DNA of 7,959 nt from an uncultured Novosphingobium sp. (GCA_937897535.1 CALCQB010000093.1:1-7959), one strand, 5' to 3'; shown: positions 1 to 5,923, numbered from the stretch's first letter. Made by a program: numbers and translations. Notes: generated from the letters alone by a model not told the origin.

Positions 1-736
1 TGTTGCAGACCGGCGCTTCAACCACCGGCGGGGGCGGCGGAGGCGGGGGCGGCGGGGGCGGCGGGGGCGGCGGCGGGGGCGGCGGCGGAGCAGCCGGTTC
101 GCCGAAGTTGTAGCCCAGCGTCAGCAGCAGCGAGTGCGAACGGAAATCGGTATCCAGCGCAGCACCACGGGGGCTGAACAGTTCGACGTTCTGCTGGTTG
201 TACATGCGGTACTTCAGACCGACATCGACCTTGCTGCTGATCGGGTACCGCATCCCGGCGATCACCTGATAGGCAAAGCCCGAATCCGAATCGTCGACAT
301 AGGTCAGCGTCGGCGAAGCCGCGTGAACCTTGACCCGGCCGATCCCGGCACCGCCGCCGACAAAGCCCTGCAGGCCGTCATCGTCGCCGAAGTCGAGCAC
401 ACCGTTGAGCATGAAGCTCAGCGCGCTCGCCCGGCCGTCAAGGTTGGCACCCGAAAGGGTCGAGGCACTCGAGATGTTGAAGCCATCAGCCTTGGCGCTG
501 CGATAGCTCGATTCGGCTTCAAGGCGGAAACCGCCGAAGTCGTAACCGACAACGCCGCCGACGTCATAACCGACACCGGTGTTGAGCACGCCGAAGCCCG
601 GGCTGACCAGGTTTTCCATATCTTCGATCAGGACACCGCCGACATCGCCTTCGATGTACCACGAGTCGTCACGAGCGAGGGCAGGCGTAGCAAGGGCCGT
701 CGAGGCCAGCGCCATCCCTAGGACGAGTTTGCGCAT
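1..736 (-). CDS. OmpA-family outer-membrane beta-barrel protein, 3' end off window
   Basis: Outer-membrane protein, with about 245 codons visible. Residues 1-21 form a signal peptide ending ATPALA, with likely cleavage before RDDSWY. Residues ~22-213 are a glycine- and aromatic-rich barrel of alternating strands (GGVVGYDFGGFRLEAE, SFMLNGVLDF, GGAGIGRVKV, LLLTLGYNFG), which is typical of 8-stranded OmpA-like porins. An uninterrupted run of 21 prolines (residues 217-237) follows, then VVEAPVCN, where the sequence leaves the window. In sphingomonad relatives that I recall, a peptidoglycan-binding OmpA domain follows this point, so the protein would tether the outer membrane to the cell wall. The start at 736 has a good Shine-Dalgarno (AAAGGGG, 746-752, 9-nt spacer). 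The gene lies downstream of, and in the same direction as, the GTA remnant, but about 200 bp separate them and it probably has its own promoter. The barrel assignment is firm; the exact subfamily is not. Confidence 0.88.
   Translation of the reverse strand, partial: MRKLVLGMALASTALATPALARDDSWYIEGDVGGVLIEDMENLVSPGFGVLNTGVGYDVGGVVGYDFGGFRLEAESSYRSAKADGFNISSASTLSGANLDGRASALSFMLNGVLDFGDDDGLQGFVGGGAGIGRVKVHAASPTLTYVDDSDSGFAYQVIAGMRYPISSKVDVGLKYRMYNQQNVELFSPRGAALDTDFRSHSLLLTLGYNFGEPAAPPPPPPPPPPPPPPPPPPPPPVVEAPVCN
26..88 (-). repeat. Poly-proline codon run (21 Pro) in the OmpA-family gene
   Basis: Sixty-three bases read as 21 consecutive proline codons on the minus strand, mostly CCG and CCC with one CCT. 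It is the linker between barrel and C-terminal domain. The low-complexity G/C run is a likely site of slippage and of length differences between strains, and of assembly error. Confidence 0.9.
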
Positions 737-781
737 TATGGATTTCCCCTTTGATAGGATTGAAGCCACCGAGTGATCGAT

Positions 782-810
782 TGTCTAACTGCATCGAATC
801 GGGCGTGCAA
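782..810 (-). promoter_or_regulatory. Candidate promoter of the OmpA-family gene
   Basis: On the minus strand TTGCAC (805-810) is followed after 17 bases by TAGACA (782-787). This leaves a leader of roughly 40 nt before the ATG at 736. The -10 match is weak (3 of 6), so this is a proposal from position and spacing only. The rest of the 737-937 gap shows no gene and no convincing terminator behind the DUF2793 remnant. Confidence 0.3.
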
Positions 811-937
811 GCGCGCAAGAGCCGCAAGTGTTGCAAAAATGTCGCGATTTCACGCCGGTTTCAGACGAAACGACCTTGATTGGCGTCCCACATTCGGGAT
901 TTGGAAACCACGCTGGCTGGAAAGCCGGTTGGCACGC

Positions 938-1336
938 CTAGTTGGCAGGTACGATCCCCGCCCCTGCCAGCGCGGCAATTATTGCTCCAATCGCCGTGCG
1001 GGCTTCGGCGTCGATCGTACTGCCGCCACTGGGTGCTGCCGGCTTGGCCGGAGCATTCCATTGGCTGACGAAGCGGATGTCCTGGCCGGTTGTCAGGTTC
1101 AGGATTTGCATTCCGGCCCGGGGCGAGGTGAACAACCAGTTGCCGGCCTGGCGTGACGCGATCTGCCCCGCCTTCCCCGCCCAAAATCCTGACGGGTTCG
1201 CGCCAACCAGCCAGCTCTGGCCATCGGCCGGGTTCGCCGGGGGGGTGGCGGTTTCGCTTTGGACTGCCACGAACAACAAGGCATCGAGCCGCGTGGCCAG
1301 TTCGTTGACATAGTTTTCCTTCTGGGCCTGACCGGC
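938..1336 (-). pseudogene. DUF2793 protein gene, 5'-truncated remnant of a phage/GTA cluster
   Basis: The reading frame from 1336 down to the TAG at 938-940 encodes 132 residues beginning AGQAQKENYVNELATRLDAL. It continues through DGQSWLVG, GFWAGKAGQIASRQAGNWLF and SPRAGMQIL to a hydrophobic C-terminal helix (EARTAIGAIIAALAGAGIVP). AGQAQKE, the Trp-rich middle and the tail are hallmarks of the DUF2793 family. As I recall, that family sits at the end of GTA-like or prophage tail clusters in sphingomonads. Only the first ~20 residues of a normal protein are missing, and no start codon of its own remains. Upstream in frame the sequence is out-of-frame terL; the first in-frame ATG, at 1441, lies inside terL. 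The absence of any internal stop suggests the truncation is recent. The function of DUF2793 is unknown. Confidence 0.8.
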
Positions 1337-1337
1337 A

Positions 1338-1814
1338 GGCGTGGCTATGCTGCGGTCCGCGCAAGCTCTCCGGCTCGCCCGCGGCATAGAGAAAGGCCTG
1401 CGCCCCGTTGGGCCAGACCAGCCGCCGCAGCGACGGTTCATAGTCGGGCATCAGCGCGCCGGGCGATGCAGCGAGCACGCCGCTTTCGCCCTCGACCATC
1501 ACCCCGCGCACCTCGCCAAGGCTCGCCCCGACCAGCGCGATCCGCGCCGTGCCGTCAAACCGGGCAATGTTGCGGACCCATTCGGCCCCGGCGCGGGTCT
1601 TGCCGAAGCCGCGCCCGGCGCAGATCAGCCAGACCCGCCACGAACCCGCCGGGGGCAACTGCGCGTCGCGGCCCCAGATCTCCCAGTGCCAGTTCTGCAG
1701 CGCGGCCCGCTCGTGCGGTTGCAAGGACTTGTCGAGGATCAGCCGGCGCTGCAGGCCGGTGTCGTCGGCCTGGCGGAACCAAGTGCCACGGCTGGTGCGG
1801 CGCTGCCTGGTCAT
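1338..1814 (-). pseudogene. terL: Phage/GTA terminase large subunit, N-terminal fragment only
   Basis: TerL is the ATP-driven motor that packages DNA into capsids. Residues 1-159 are recognisable. HERAALQNWHWEIWGRDAQLPP precedes a Walker A loop GRGFGKTRAGAEW (catalytic K72, T73; residues 68-80). RIALVGASLGEVRGVMVEG and LVWPNGAQAFLYAAGEPESLRGPQHSHA (ending at residue 159) follow. In intact relatives the next residues are Trp and the Walker B acidic pair (A-W-x-D-E). Here the codon after Ala159 is TGC and the sequence becomes the DUF2793 gene in another frame. Walker B, the C-motif and the whole nuclease domain are therefore gone. Left in frame, the ORF continues as junk to a TGA at 861-863, giving a 317-residue chimera. 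The ATG at 1814 overlaps the upstream stop as ATGA, so the fragment is probably still translated. It cannot package DNA. Confidence 0.88.
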
Positions 1815-2293
1815 TGCGCGGGACCGCGGCTGGAATCGCGGCGCTTGGCTTCGAGTTCGGCAGCGCGTTCCTCCTTGGCGCGCTGCGCGTCGATCTTGGC
1901 GTTGATCGCCCGGATCGTCGCCACTTCGTCGGCCAGGGTCTGGCGGCCCTTTTCGCGCTGAACCGTCTCGCGGTGCGCGAACAGGCAGCGGAAAGCGGTG
2001 CCAATGTCGAATTTGCGCTTGTTGCCTTCGTCGTCGACGTCTTCCAACCGGCCCGAGCGCAGCCGCCCGAGCAGCTCCATTTCAAGGTTGTCATAGCCTT
2101 CGGCCAGCGCCGCGTACCAGCGCCGGGCGAATTCGCCGTCCTCGCGGCGGCGCTTGTAGACCAGGCTCTGGCTGACCCCGGCGGCATCGGCGGCCGCCTT
2201 GACGTTGGAGGTTTCGGCCAACTCGTTGATGAACAGATCGGGCCAGTTCTTCGGCGCATTGTACAGTCGCCGCCCGGTGCTGTCGGTTGCCAT
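1811..2293 (-). CDS. Small-terminase-like HTH DNA-binding protein (GTA/prophage)
   Basis: 160 residues. An N-terminal helix-turn-helix (about 29-50, NVKAAADAAGVSQSLVYKRR) resembles the DNA-recognition domain of phage terminase small subunits. It is followed by a helical middle (RRWYAALAEGYDNLEMELLGRL) and a charged, probably coiled-coil C-terminus (about 124-153, rich in Ala, Glu, Arg and Lys). It directly precedes terL with a 4-base ATGA overlap, the position expected for TerS/GTA gp1. The start at 2293 is chosen over an upstream in-frame ATG at 2419 because AAAGGA lies 5 bases before it and the extension is Arg-rich and lacks family features. The gene looks intact although its partner is broken. 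It could still bind DNA. An alternative is a stand-alone HTH regulator, but the context makes the terminase role more likely. Confidence 0.72.
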   Translation of the reverse strand: MATDSTGRRLYNAPKNWPDLFINELAETSNVKAAADAAGVSQSLVYKRRREDGEFARRWYAALAEGYDNLEMELLGRLRSGRLEDVDDEGNKRKFDIGTAFRCLFAHRETVQREKGRQTLADEVATIRAINAKIDAQRAKEERAAELEAKRRDSSRGPAQ

Positions 2294-2298
2294 GGATG

Positions 2299-2304
2299 TC
2301 CTTT
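2299..2304 (-). promoter_or_regulatory. Ribosome binding site deciding the terS-like start
   Basis: AAAGGA on the minus strand ends 5 bases before the ATG at 2293. No comparable site precedes the alternative in-frame ATG at 2419, so the shorter protein is preferred. Confidence 0.7.
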
Positions 2305-2390
2305 GCGGAAGAGATGCGAAAGCTCGAACGCAAACGGGGCGGCGCCCAAAGGCCCGCCCCGTTCGAATCGGTTTGTCGCGATGTTCCGTA

Positions 2391-2419
2391 TTTGTGCCAT
2401 AAGAGCGTGACGATGTCAA
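2391..2419 (-). promoter_or_regulatory. Candidate promoter of the terS-like/terL remnant operon
   Basis: The minus strand carries a perfect -35 hexamer TTGACA (2414-2419), then 17 bases, then CACAAA (2391-2396), a poor -10. ACAAAT one base further is an alternative. The strong -35 with a weak -10 fits a promoter that needs an activator, and a palindrome lies just upstream. Transcription would start about 90 bases before the terS-like ATG. Confidence 0.4.
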
Positions 2420-2426
2420 GACTTAA

Positions 2427-2441
2427 GAACCAATATGGTTC
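2427..2441. promoter_or_regulatory. Perfect 6-3-6 palindrome, candidate operator
   Basis: GAACCA-ATA-TGGTTC is a perfect inverted repeat with a 3-base AT centre. It sits in the divergent region between the GTA remnant (minus) and the YdeI-like gene (plus). It lies 7 bases upstream of the TTGACA box and 47 bases before the plus-strand ATG. Size and symmetry suit a dimeric regulator. It is not an alphaproteobacterial LexA box, which is a direct repeat, GTTC-N7-GTTC. Confidence 0.45.
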
Positions 2442-2488
2442 GTTGAATAAGAATTGCAGCGCGCTGCGGGCAATCCTAGAATCGCGGC

Positions 2489-2815
2489 ATGGCAGACACC
2501 TTCCTTCATGGCACCGCGCACCAGGCGCCCGACGATCTGCGCAGAGCGGTAGAGGCCGACCCGGCCCTGCTGGCATTGTGGCAGGGCCTGACCCCGCTGG
2601 GCCGGAACGAATTCATCTGCTGGGTGCTCGACGCCAAACAGGCCGCGACCCGCGCGCGCCGGATCCTGCGCACCGCCGAGGAACTGCGCGAGGGCAAGCG
2701 GCGGCCGTGCTGCTGGGCCGGATGCGTCCACCGCACCGACAAGGCCCCGAGCAAGTGGCAACAGGCCGTGCTGATCGAGGGCAACCGGCGCCAGGTCACT
2801 CCCCCCAAGCCTTAG
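2489..2815 (+). CDS. Small YdeI/OmpD-associated-like protein
   Basis: 108 residues, cytoplasmic (no signal peptide or membrane segment). Residues ~12-70 (PDDLRRAVEADPALLALW, TPLGRNEFICWVLDAKQAATRARRILRTAEELREGK) match the pattern of the C-terminal OmdA-like helical domain of YdeI-type proteins. The key element is the 'xxRxEFIxWVxxAKxxxTRxRRIxxTxExLxxGK' layout. The remaining tail, with CCWAGCVHR (C74, C75, C79, H81) and DKAPSKWQQAVLIEGNRR, is not part of that domain as I know it and could be a small metal site. The family has been linked loosely to bacteriocin or stress protection, but its biochemistry is unknown. The ribosome binding site is weak. The gene ends 63 bases before the membrane-protein gene and may be co-transcribed with it. 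Confidence 0.68.
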   Translation: MADTFLHGTAHQAPDDLRRAVEADPALLALWQGLTPLGRNEFICWVLDAKQAATRARRILRTAEELREGKRRPCCWAGCVHRTDKAPSKWQQAVLIEGNRRQVTPPKP

Positions 2816-2878
2816 CCCCTTGCGCAGCGCGCACCGCTCGGACAAAGCGGCAAGGCTGATCGACCACAGGATAACTGC

Positions 2879-3520
2879 ATGCTGCGCCGCCTTTACGACT
2901 GGACCATGGCCAAGGCGGTCCATCCCCACGCCGAATGGTGGCTGGCGCTGTTCGCCTTCGTCGAGGCGAGCTTCTTCCCGGTCCCGCCGCATCCGTTGCT
3001 CGGGATCATGTGCCTGGCCGAACCGAAGAAGGCGGTGCGGTTCGCGCTGATCGCGACCTTCGCCTCGGTGCTTGGCGGGCTGCTCGGCTATGCGATCGGC
3101 TATTTCCTGTTCAAGAGCGTCGGCACCCAGCTGCTCGGCCTGCTCGGGCTGAGCGAGAGTTTCCCAAAGGCCGCCTGCTATCTGCGCGAATACGGGGCCG
3201 AGATCATCATGATCAAGGGGGCGACCCCGATCCCGTTCAAGCTGCTGACGATCACCGCCGGGTTCATCGGGATGCCGCTGCTGACCTTTGTCGGCGCCAG
3301 CATCGTCAGCCGCTCGATCAGCTTCCTGATCGTCGGCGTGCTGTTCCGGATGTTCGGCGCGCCGATCAAGGCGTTCATCGACAAGTACCTCGGCCTCGCC
3401 ACCGCCGGGTTCGTGGTGGTGGTGATCGGCGGGTTCATTGCCGCCTCGCTGCTGTCGGGCGGAAGCAAGCAAACCGACGCGAAGTGCGCAGCGGTTGCCG
3501 CGCAGGTCCAGGCAGCATGA
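2879..3520 (+). CDS. YqaA/DedA-family (VTT domain) inner-membrane protein
   Basis: 213 residues. It is hydrophobic, with membrane or re-entrant segments at about 21-46, 54-80, 120-158 and 173-193. Family marks are the early acidic residue and proline motif (VEASFFPVPPHP, 28-39), the Gly-rich second segment (GGLLGYAIGYFL), and the motif KGATPIPFKLLTITAGFIGM (113-132). The last corresponds to the conserved P-x-x-K/R region of DedA-like proteins. DedA/VTT proteins support envelope integrity and have been implicated in lipid-carrier or phospholipid flipping; the substrate here is not readable from sequence. The ATG at 2879 has AGGA 7 bases upstream. The C-terminus (after ~194) is hydrophilic and short. 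Its TGA overlaps the GST start as ATGA, so the two are translationally coupled. Confidence 0.87.
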   Translation: MLRRLYDWTMAKAVHPHAEWWLALFAFVEASFFPVPPHPLLGIMCLAEPKKAVRFALIATFASVLGGLLGYAIGYFLFKSVGTQLLGLLGLSESFPKAACYLREYGAEIIMIKGATPIPFKLLTITAGFIGMPLLTFVGASIVSRSISFLIVGVLFRMFGAPIKAFIDKYLGLATAGFVVVVIGGFIAASLLSGGSKQTDAKCAAVAAQVQAA

Positions 3521-4155
3521 GCGCGCCGATCCACCTCTTTCACTGCGCCGATGCGCGCTCGTTCCGGGCCTTGTGGGCGCTGGAGGAACTGGGGCTCGAT
3601 TACGAGCTGACGCTGATGCCGTTCCCGCCGCGGTTCCGGTTCGAGGGCTACAAGGACATCAACCCGCTCGGTACTGTGCCGGCGCTGGTCGTCGATGGCG
3701 CGCTGATGACCGAGAGCAGCGCGATCCCGCACTTCCTCGCCACCCGCTATGGCCCGAGCGATCTGGCGGTCGCCCCGGACGAGCCGGACTATGCCCGCTA
3801 CCTCAACTTCCTGTTCATGGGCGAGGCGACGCTGACTTTCCCGCAGACGATCCACCTGCGCTACACCCGGCTCGAGCCGCCCGAACGCCGGGTGGTCCAG
3901 GCGGCCGAGGACTATGCCCAGTGGTTCGGTTCGCGCCTGCGCAATGCCGAAGCGATGATGCACGGCGAATACGCCGCCGCCGGGCGTTTCACGATGGCCG
4001 ACATTTCGGTCGGCTATGCAGTGATGCTGGCGCTGTCGATCGGGCTCGACGAACAGGTAACCCCGGGCATGGCGGCTTACCTCGAACGGCTGTCCACCCG
4101 CGCCGGGTTCCGGCGGGCGAAAGCGAAGCAGGCCGCGGGGCCGAGCGCGCTCTAG
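3517..4155 (+). CDS. Glutathione S-transferase family protein
   Basis: 212 residues, a normal GST length. The N-terminal thioredoxin-like domain (1-80) begins IHLFHCADARSFRALWALEELGLDYEL. It carries the cis-proline motif GTVPALV (P55) and the glutathione-binding E66-S67 in TESSAI; S15 and C10 are the nearest candidates for the catalytic position. The all-helical C-terminal domain holds the folding motif GRFTMADISVGYAV (157-169). The protein probably conjugates or reduces electrophiles with glutathione in the cytoplasm; the substrate is unknown. The ATG overlaps the preceding TGA. The last codons are AGC GCG CTC TAG, and that TAG lies inside the terminal CTAG of the downstream repeat element, so the C-terminus is set by the repeat boundary. 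Confidence 0.92.
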   Translation: MSAPIHLFHCADARSFRALWALEELGLDYELTLMPFPPRFRFEGYKDINPLGTVPALVVDGALMTESSAIPHFLATRYGPSDLAVAPDEPDYARYLNFLFMGEATLTFPQTIHLRYTRLEPPERRVVQAAEDYAQWFGSRLRNAEAMMHGEYAAAGRFTMADISVGYAVMLALSIGLDEQVTPGMAAYLERLSTRAGFRRAKAKQAAGPSAL

Positions 4156-4291
4156 AGTCTGTTCCATATTAGTGGAAACAACACCGGCCCGCTCCCCCGG
4201 CCCAACCACCCACAGGGTACCTTATCGGGTGGTTGGGCCGGGGGAGCGGGCCGGTGTTGCCCTGTTTCAGTTCAACTGAAACAGACTCTAG
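4152..4291. repeat. 140-bp CTAG-ended inverted-repeat element between convergent genes
   Basis: Outer arms of 12 bp are perfect inverted copies (4152-4163 and 4280-4291) and begin and end with CTAG. Inner arms of 33 bp are perfect inverted copies (4179-4211 and 4227-4259), very GC-rich, around a 15-base loop (4212-4226). Between outer and inner arm each side carries an unrelated self-complementary insert: TTCCA-6-TGGAA on the left (4162-4177) and an 11-1-11 palindrome on the right (4262-4284). The element fills the whole space between the GST and TPR genes. The terminal CTAG motifs (4152-4155, 4288-4291) contain both stop codons. Two inverted units around a loop recall REP/BIME-type elements or a small non-autonomous mobile element. 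Similar CTGTTTCAGTT-type repeats seem familiar from sphingomonad intergenic regions, but I cannot check copy number here. Confidence 0.85.
4179..4259. terminator. Long GC-rich hairpin, likely bidirectional terminator
   Basis: A perfect 33-bp stem with a 15-base loop lies between convergent genes and would form in transcripts from either side. There is no T-tract after the stem on either strand, so it is not a canonical intrinsic terminator. It could still stall polymerase, protect the mRNA 3' ends, or keep convergent transcripts apart. Confidence 0.55.
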
Positions 4292-5865
4292 CCGCCGATC
4301 TTCGCCCGCAGTTCCAGCGCGACCGGGTCCTTGGGCCGAAGTTTAAGCGAGGCGTCGAGTTCCTGGAGCGCGCCAGCCTTGTCCCCGCCCGCAAGCAGCG
4401 CGGCGGCGAGATCGCGGCGGACCGGGTACCAGAACGCGGGCGGATCGGAAAAGCGCATGAAATCCTCGGTCTCCTCGATCTCGGCGGCGGCGCGGAAGGC
4501 GGTCTGGGCGTCGGCCCAGCGCTGTTCGGCCATCGCCAGCCGCCCGGTCAGGACCAGCCGGACGATCTGGACCATCTGGTCAGGCGCCTTCGGCTCGGCC
4601 TTGGGATCGGCCGGTGCGAACTTTTCCAGCGCGGCGATTTCGGCTTTCAATCCGGCCAGGTCGCCCTTCTTGGCAAAGACCTCGCCCCGGGCATAGTGCC
4701 AGGCGGCCTGCAGGTAGGGCAGCTTGGGTTCGGGCCGGGCCAGCACGGCGGCGGGATCGTCGAACCGGGCGATCGCGAAATAGCCGGCGGCGGACAGCAG
4801 CTGCATCACCGGATGGGCCTCGGCCTGGGTTTGCGAGCGGTCGACCAGCGGCCGGCCCAGCTCGAGCCCGATCGCCGCGTCCCCGGCCATCAGCGCCCCG
4901 CCCAGCCCGAAGATCACGTTGTGCGCGTGATAGGGCAGACCCCAGACCCCGTCGGGCTCGGTCATGCCGAGCCGGATCGCGTTGGCCTTGCCGATCTCGA
5001 CCGCGCGGTGGTTGACGGTCGCGGCGTCCTGATAGCGCCCGACCCAGTAGTAGGTATGCGACGGCATGTGGACCAGATGGCTGGCGCGCGGGGCGAGCGG
5101 GCCGAGCTTGTCGGCATAGGGTTCGGCGCGTTCGGGCACCCCGGCGATCTCGCTGGCGTGGATGTAGAAATGGATCGCGGGGGTATCGTTCGGGGCGCGG
5201 GCGAGCACCGTCTCGAGCAAGGTCGTCGCCAGCAGCGATTGCGCCTTGTAGTCCTTCTCGCCCATCGCCTGGATGATCGCGTCGGCGGTCAGGACCGCGA
5301 TGGTGTTGTCCTGCGGATAGCGCCCGACCAGTTTGACCATGTCCTTGGCAAAGGCGCGGTCACGGCGCTCGATCGAGCCGCCGGGGCGATAGCGTTTGCG
5401 GAGCACGGAGATCAGGTCGCGGTTGCGCTGGCTCTCGGTCTTCTTTGCGAGCTTCTCGGCCTTGGTCAGCTGGGCATAGAGCGGGGCGCGCTCCTTGAGG
5501 TCGGCGCCGTAGTTGATCGTCGGGCCGCCGGCATAGGCGAGGCCCCACAGGCACATCGCGCAATCGGGATCGAGCCGGACCGCTTCCTCCATCGCCAGGA
5601 TCGAGGCCTTGTGGGCAAAGGCCGCCGCCAGCTCCATCCCGTTCGAGAAGAACGCCTGGGCCTGCGGATTGGCGGTGGCGACCGCGAAGCCGCCGTTGCC
5701 GTAGCCTTCGAGCAATTGCGCGGTCCTGGGGGCGGCCTGGTCGGTGTGGTTGTGGCCTTCGGGATGGTCCTTCTCGGCCGCGGGGGTGGCCTTGGGCACA
5801 TCCTGCGCCAGGACCGGAACCGTCACAAATGCAAGCGCAGCCAGAGCGGCATAGGTCAGGCGCAT
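4288..5865 (-). CDS. Exported tetratricopeptide-repeat protein with conserved His motifs
   Basis: 525 residues. A signal peptide (MRLTYAALAALAFVTVPVLA) has likely cleavage after A20, giving a periplasmic or envelope protein. A His-rich mature N-terminus (DHPEGHNH, 33-40) leads into TPR-like helical pairs: SNGMELAAAFAHKASILAME.. (74-100), 131-225, 262-295, 320-370 and 430-520. Distinct motifs are DPDCAMCLWGLAY (C102, C105), IHFYIHASE (H232, H236), SHLVHMPSHTYYWVGRY (H263, H266, H270) and PYHAHN (H313, H315). Several resemble motifs of a widespread uncharacterised TPR family in which HMPSH is conserved; metal or heme binding is possible but unproven. The start at 5865 is preferred because AGGGGAGA lies 5 bases upstream and a signal peptide begins there; an in-frame ATG at 5919 adds 18 residues that look non-coding. 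The TAG stop lies in the repeat element. Confidence 0.85.
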   Translation of the reverse strand: MRLTYAALAALAFVTVPVLAQDVPKATPAAEKDHPEGHNHTDQAAPRTAQLLEGYGNGGFAVATANPQAQAFFSNGMELAAAFAHKASILAMEEAVRLDPDCAMCLWGLAYAGGPTINYGADLKERAPLYAQLTKAEKLAKKTESQRNRDLISVLRKRYRPGGSIERRDRAFAKDMVKLVGRYPQDNTIAVLTADAIIQAMGEKDYKAQSLLATTLLETVLARAPNDTPAIHFYIHASEIAGVPERAEPYADKLGPLAPRASHLVHMPSHTYYWVGRYQDAATVNHRAVEIGKANAIRLGMTEPDGVWGLPYHAHNVIFGLGGALMAGDAAIGLELGRPLVDRSQTQAEAHPVMQLLSAAGYFAIARFDDPAAVLARPEPKLPYLQAAWHYARGEVFAKKGDLAGLKAEIAALEKFAPADPKAEPKAPDQMVQIVRLVLTGRLAMAEQRWADAQTAFRAAAEIEETEDFMRFSDPPAFWYPVRRDLAAALLAGGDKAGALQELDASLKLRPKDPVALELRAKIGG

Positions 5866-5870
5866 CGATG

Positions 5871-5878
5871 TCTCCCCT
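5871..5878 (-). promoter_or_regulatory. Ribosome binding site deciding the TPR gene start
   Basis: AGGGGAGA on the minus strand lies 5 bases before the ATG at 5865. It places the start directly before a clean signal peptide. The 58-base gap back to the SDR stop holds only this site, a small GCCCC-7-GGGGC hairpin (5896-5912) and a GCTTG-G-CAAGC palindrome. There is no T-tract, so read-through from the SDR gene is plausible. Confidence 0.75.
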
Positions 5879-5923
5879 GTCGAAGCACAAGGTTTGCCCC
5901 CGGCGCAGGGGCTTGGCAAGCGC

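Noticed and set aside
26..88. Stand-alone GGC/GGG tandem repeat or regulatory G-rich tract
   Set aside because: It is exactly in frame as 21 proline codons between barrel and C-terminal domain of the OmpA-family gene, which explains it fully.
1259..1441. A simple frameshift or sequencing error in terL
   Set aside because: Restoring frame at the break does not recover TerL (no Walker B or nuclease). The downstream frame is a different family (DUF2793) that ends at its natural C-terminus, so a deletion fits and an indel does not.
2423..2440. CtrA site starting at TTAA (2423-2426)
   Set aside because: The second half-site TTAA is missing at the required 7-base spacing.
2427..2441. SOS/LexA box
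   Set aside because: Alphaproteobacterial LexA boxes are direct repeats GTTC-N7-GTTC. Here the halves are inverted (GAAC-N7-GTTC), which is not that motif.
2818..2855. Hairpin between the YdeI-like and YqaA genes (CCGCT-7-AGCGG inside CCTTG...CAAGG)
   Set aside because: The stem is short and bulged and no T-tract follows. It may be chance in GC-rich DNA, so it is not called a terminator.
3178..4209. Long minus-strand open frame opposite the YqaA and GST genes
   Set aside because: The plus-strand genes have clear family motifs and coupled starts. The antisense frame is low-complexity Arg/Glu/His and crosses the repeat element.
5896..5921. Terminator between the SDR and TPR genes
   Set aside because: The GCCCC/GGGGC and GCTTG/CAAGC pairs are only 5 bp, without a T-tract on the minus strand. 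Evidence is too weak to separate the two transcripts.
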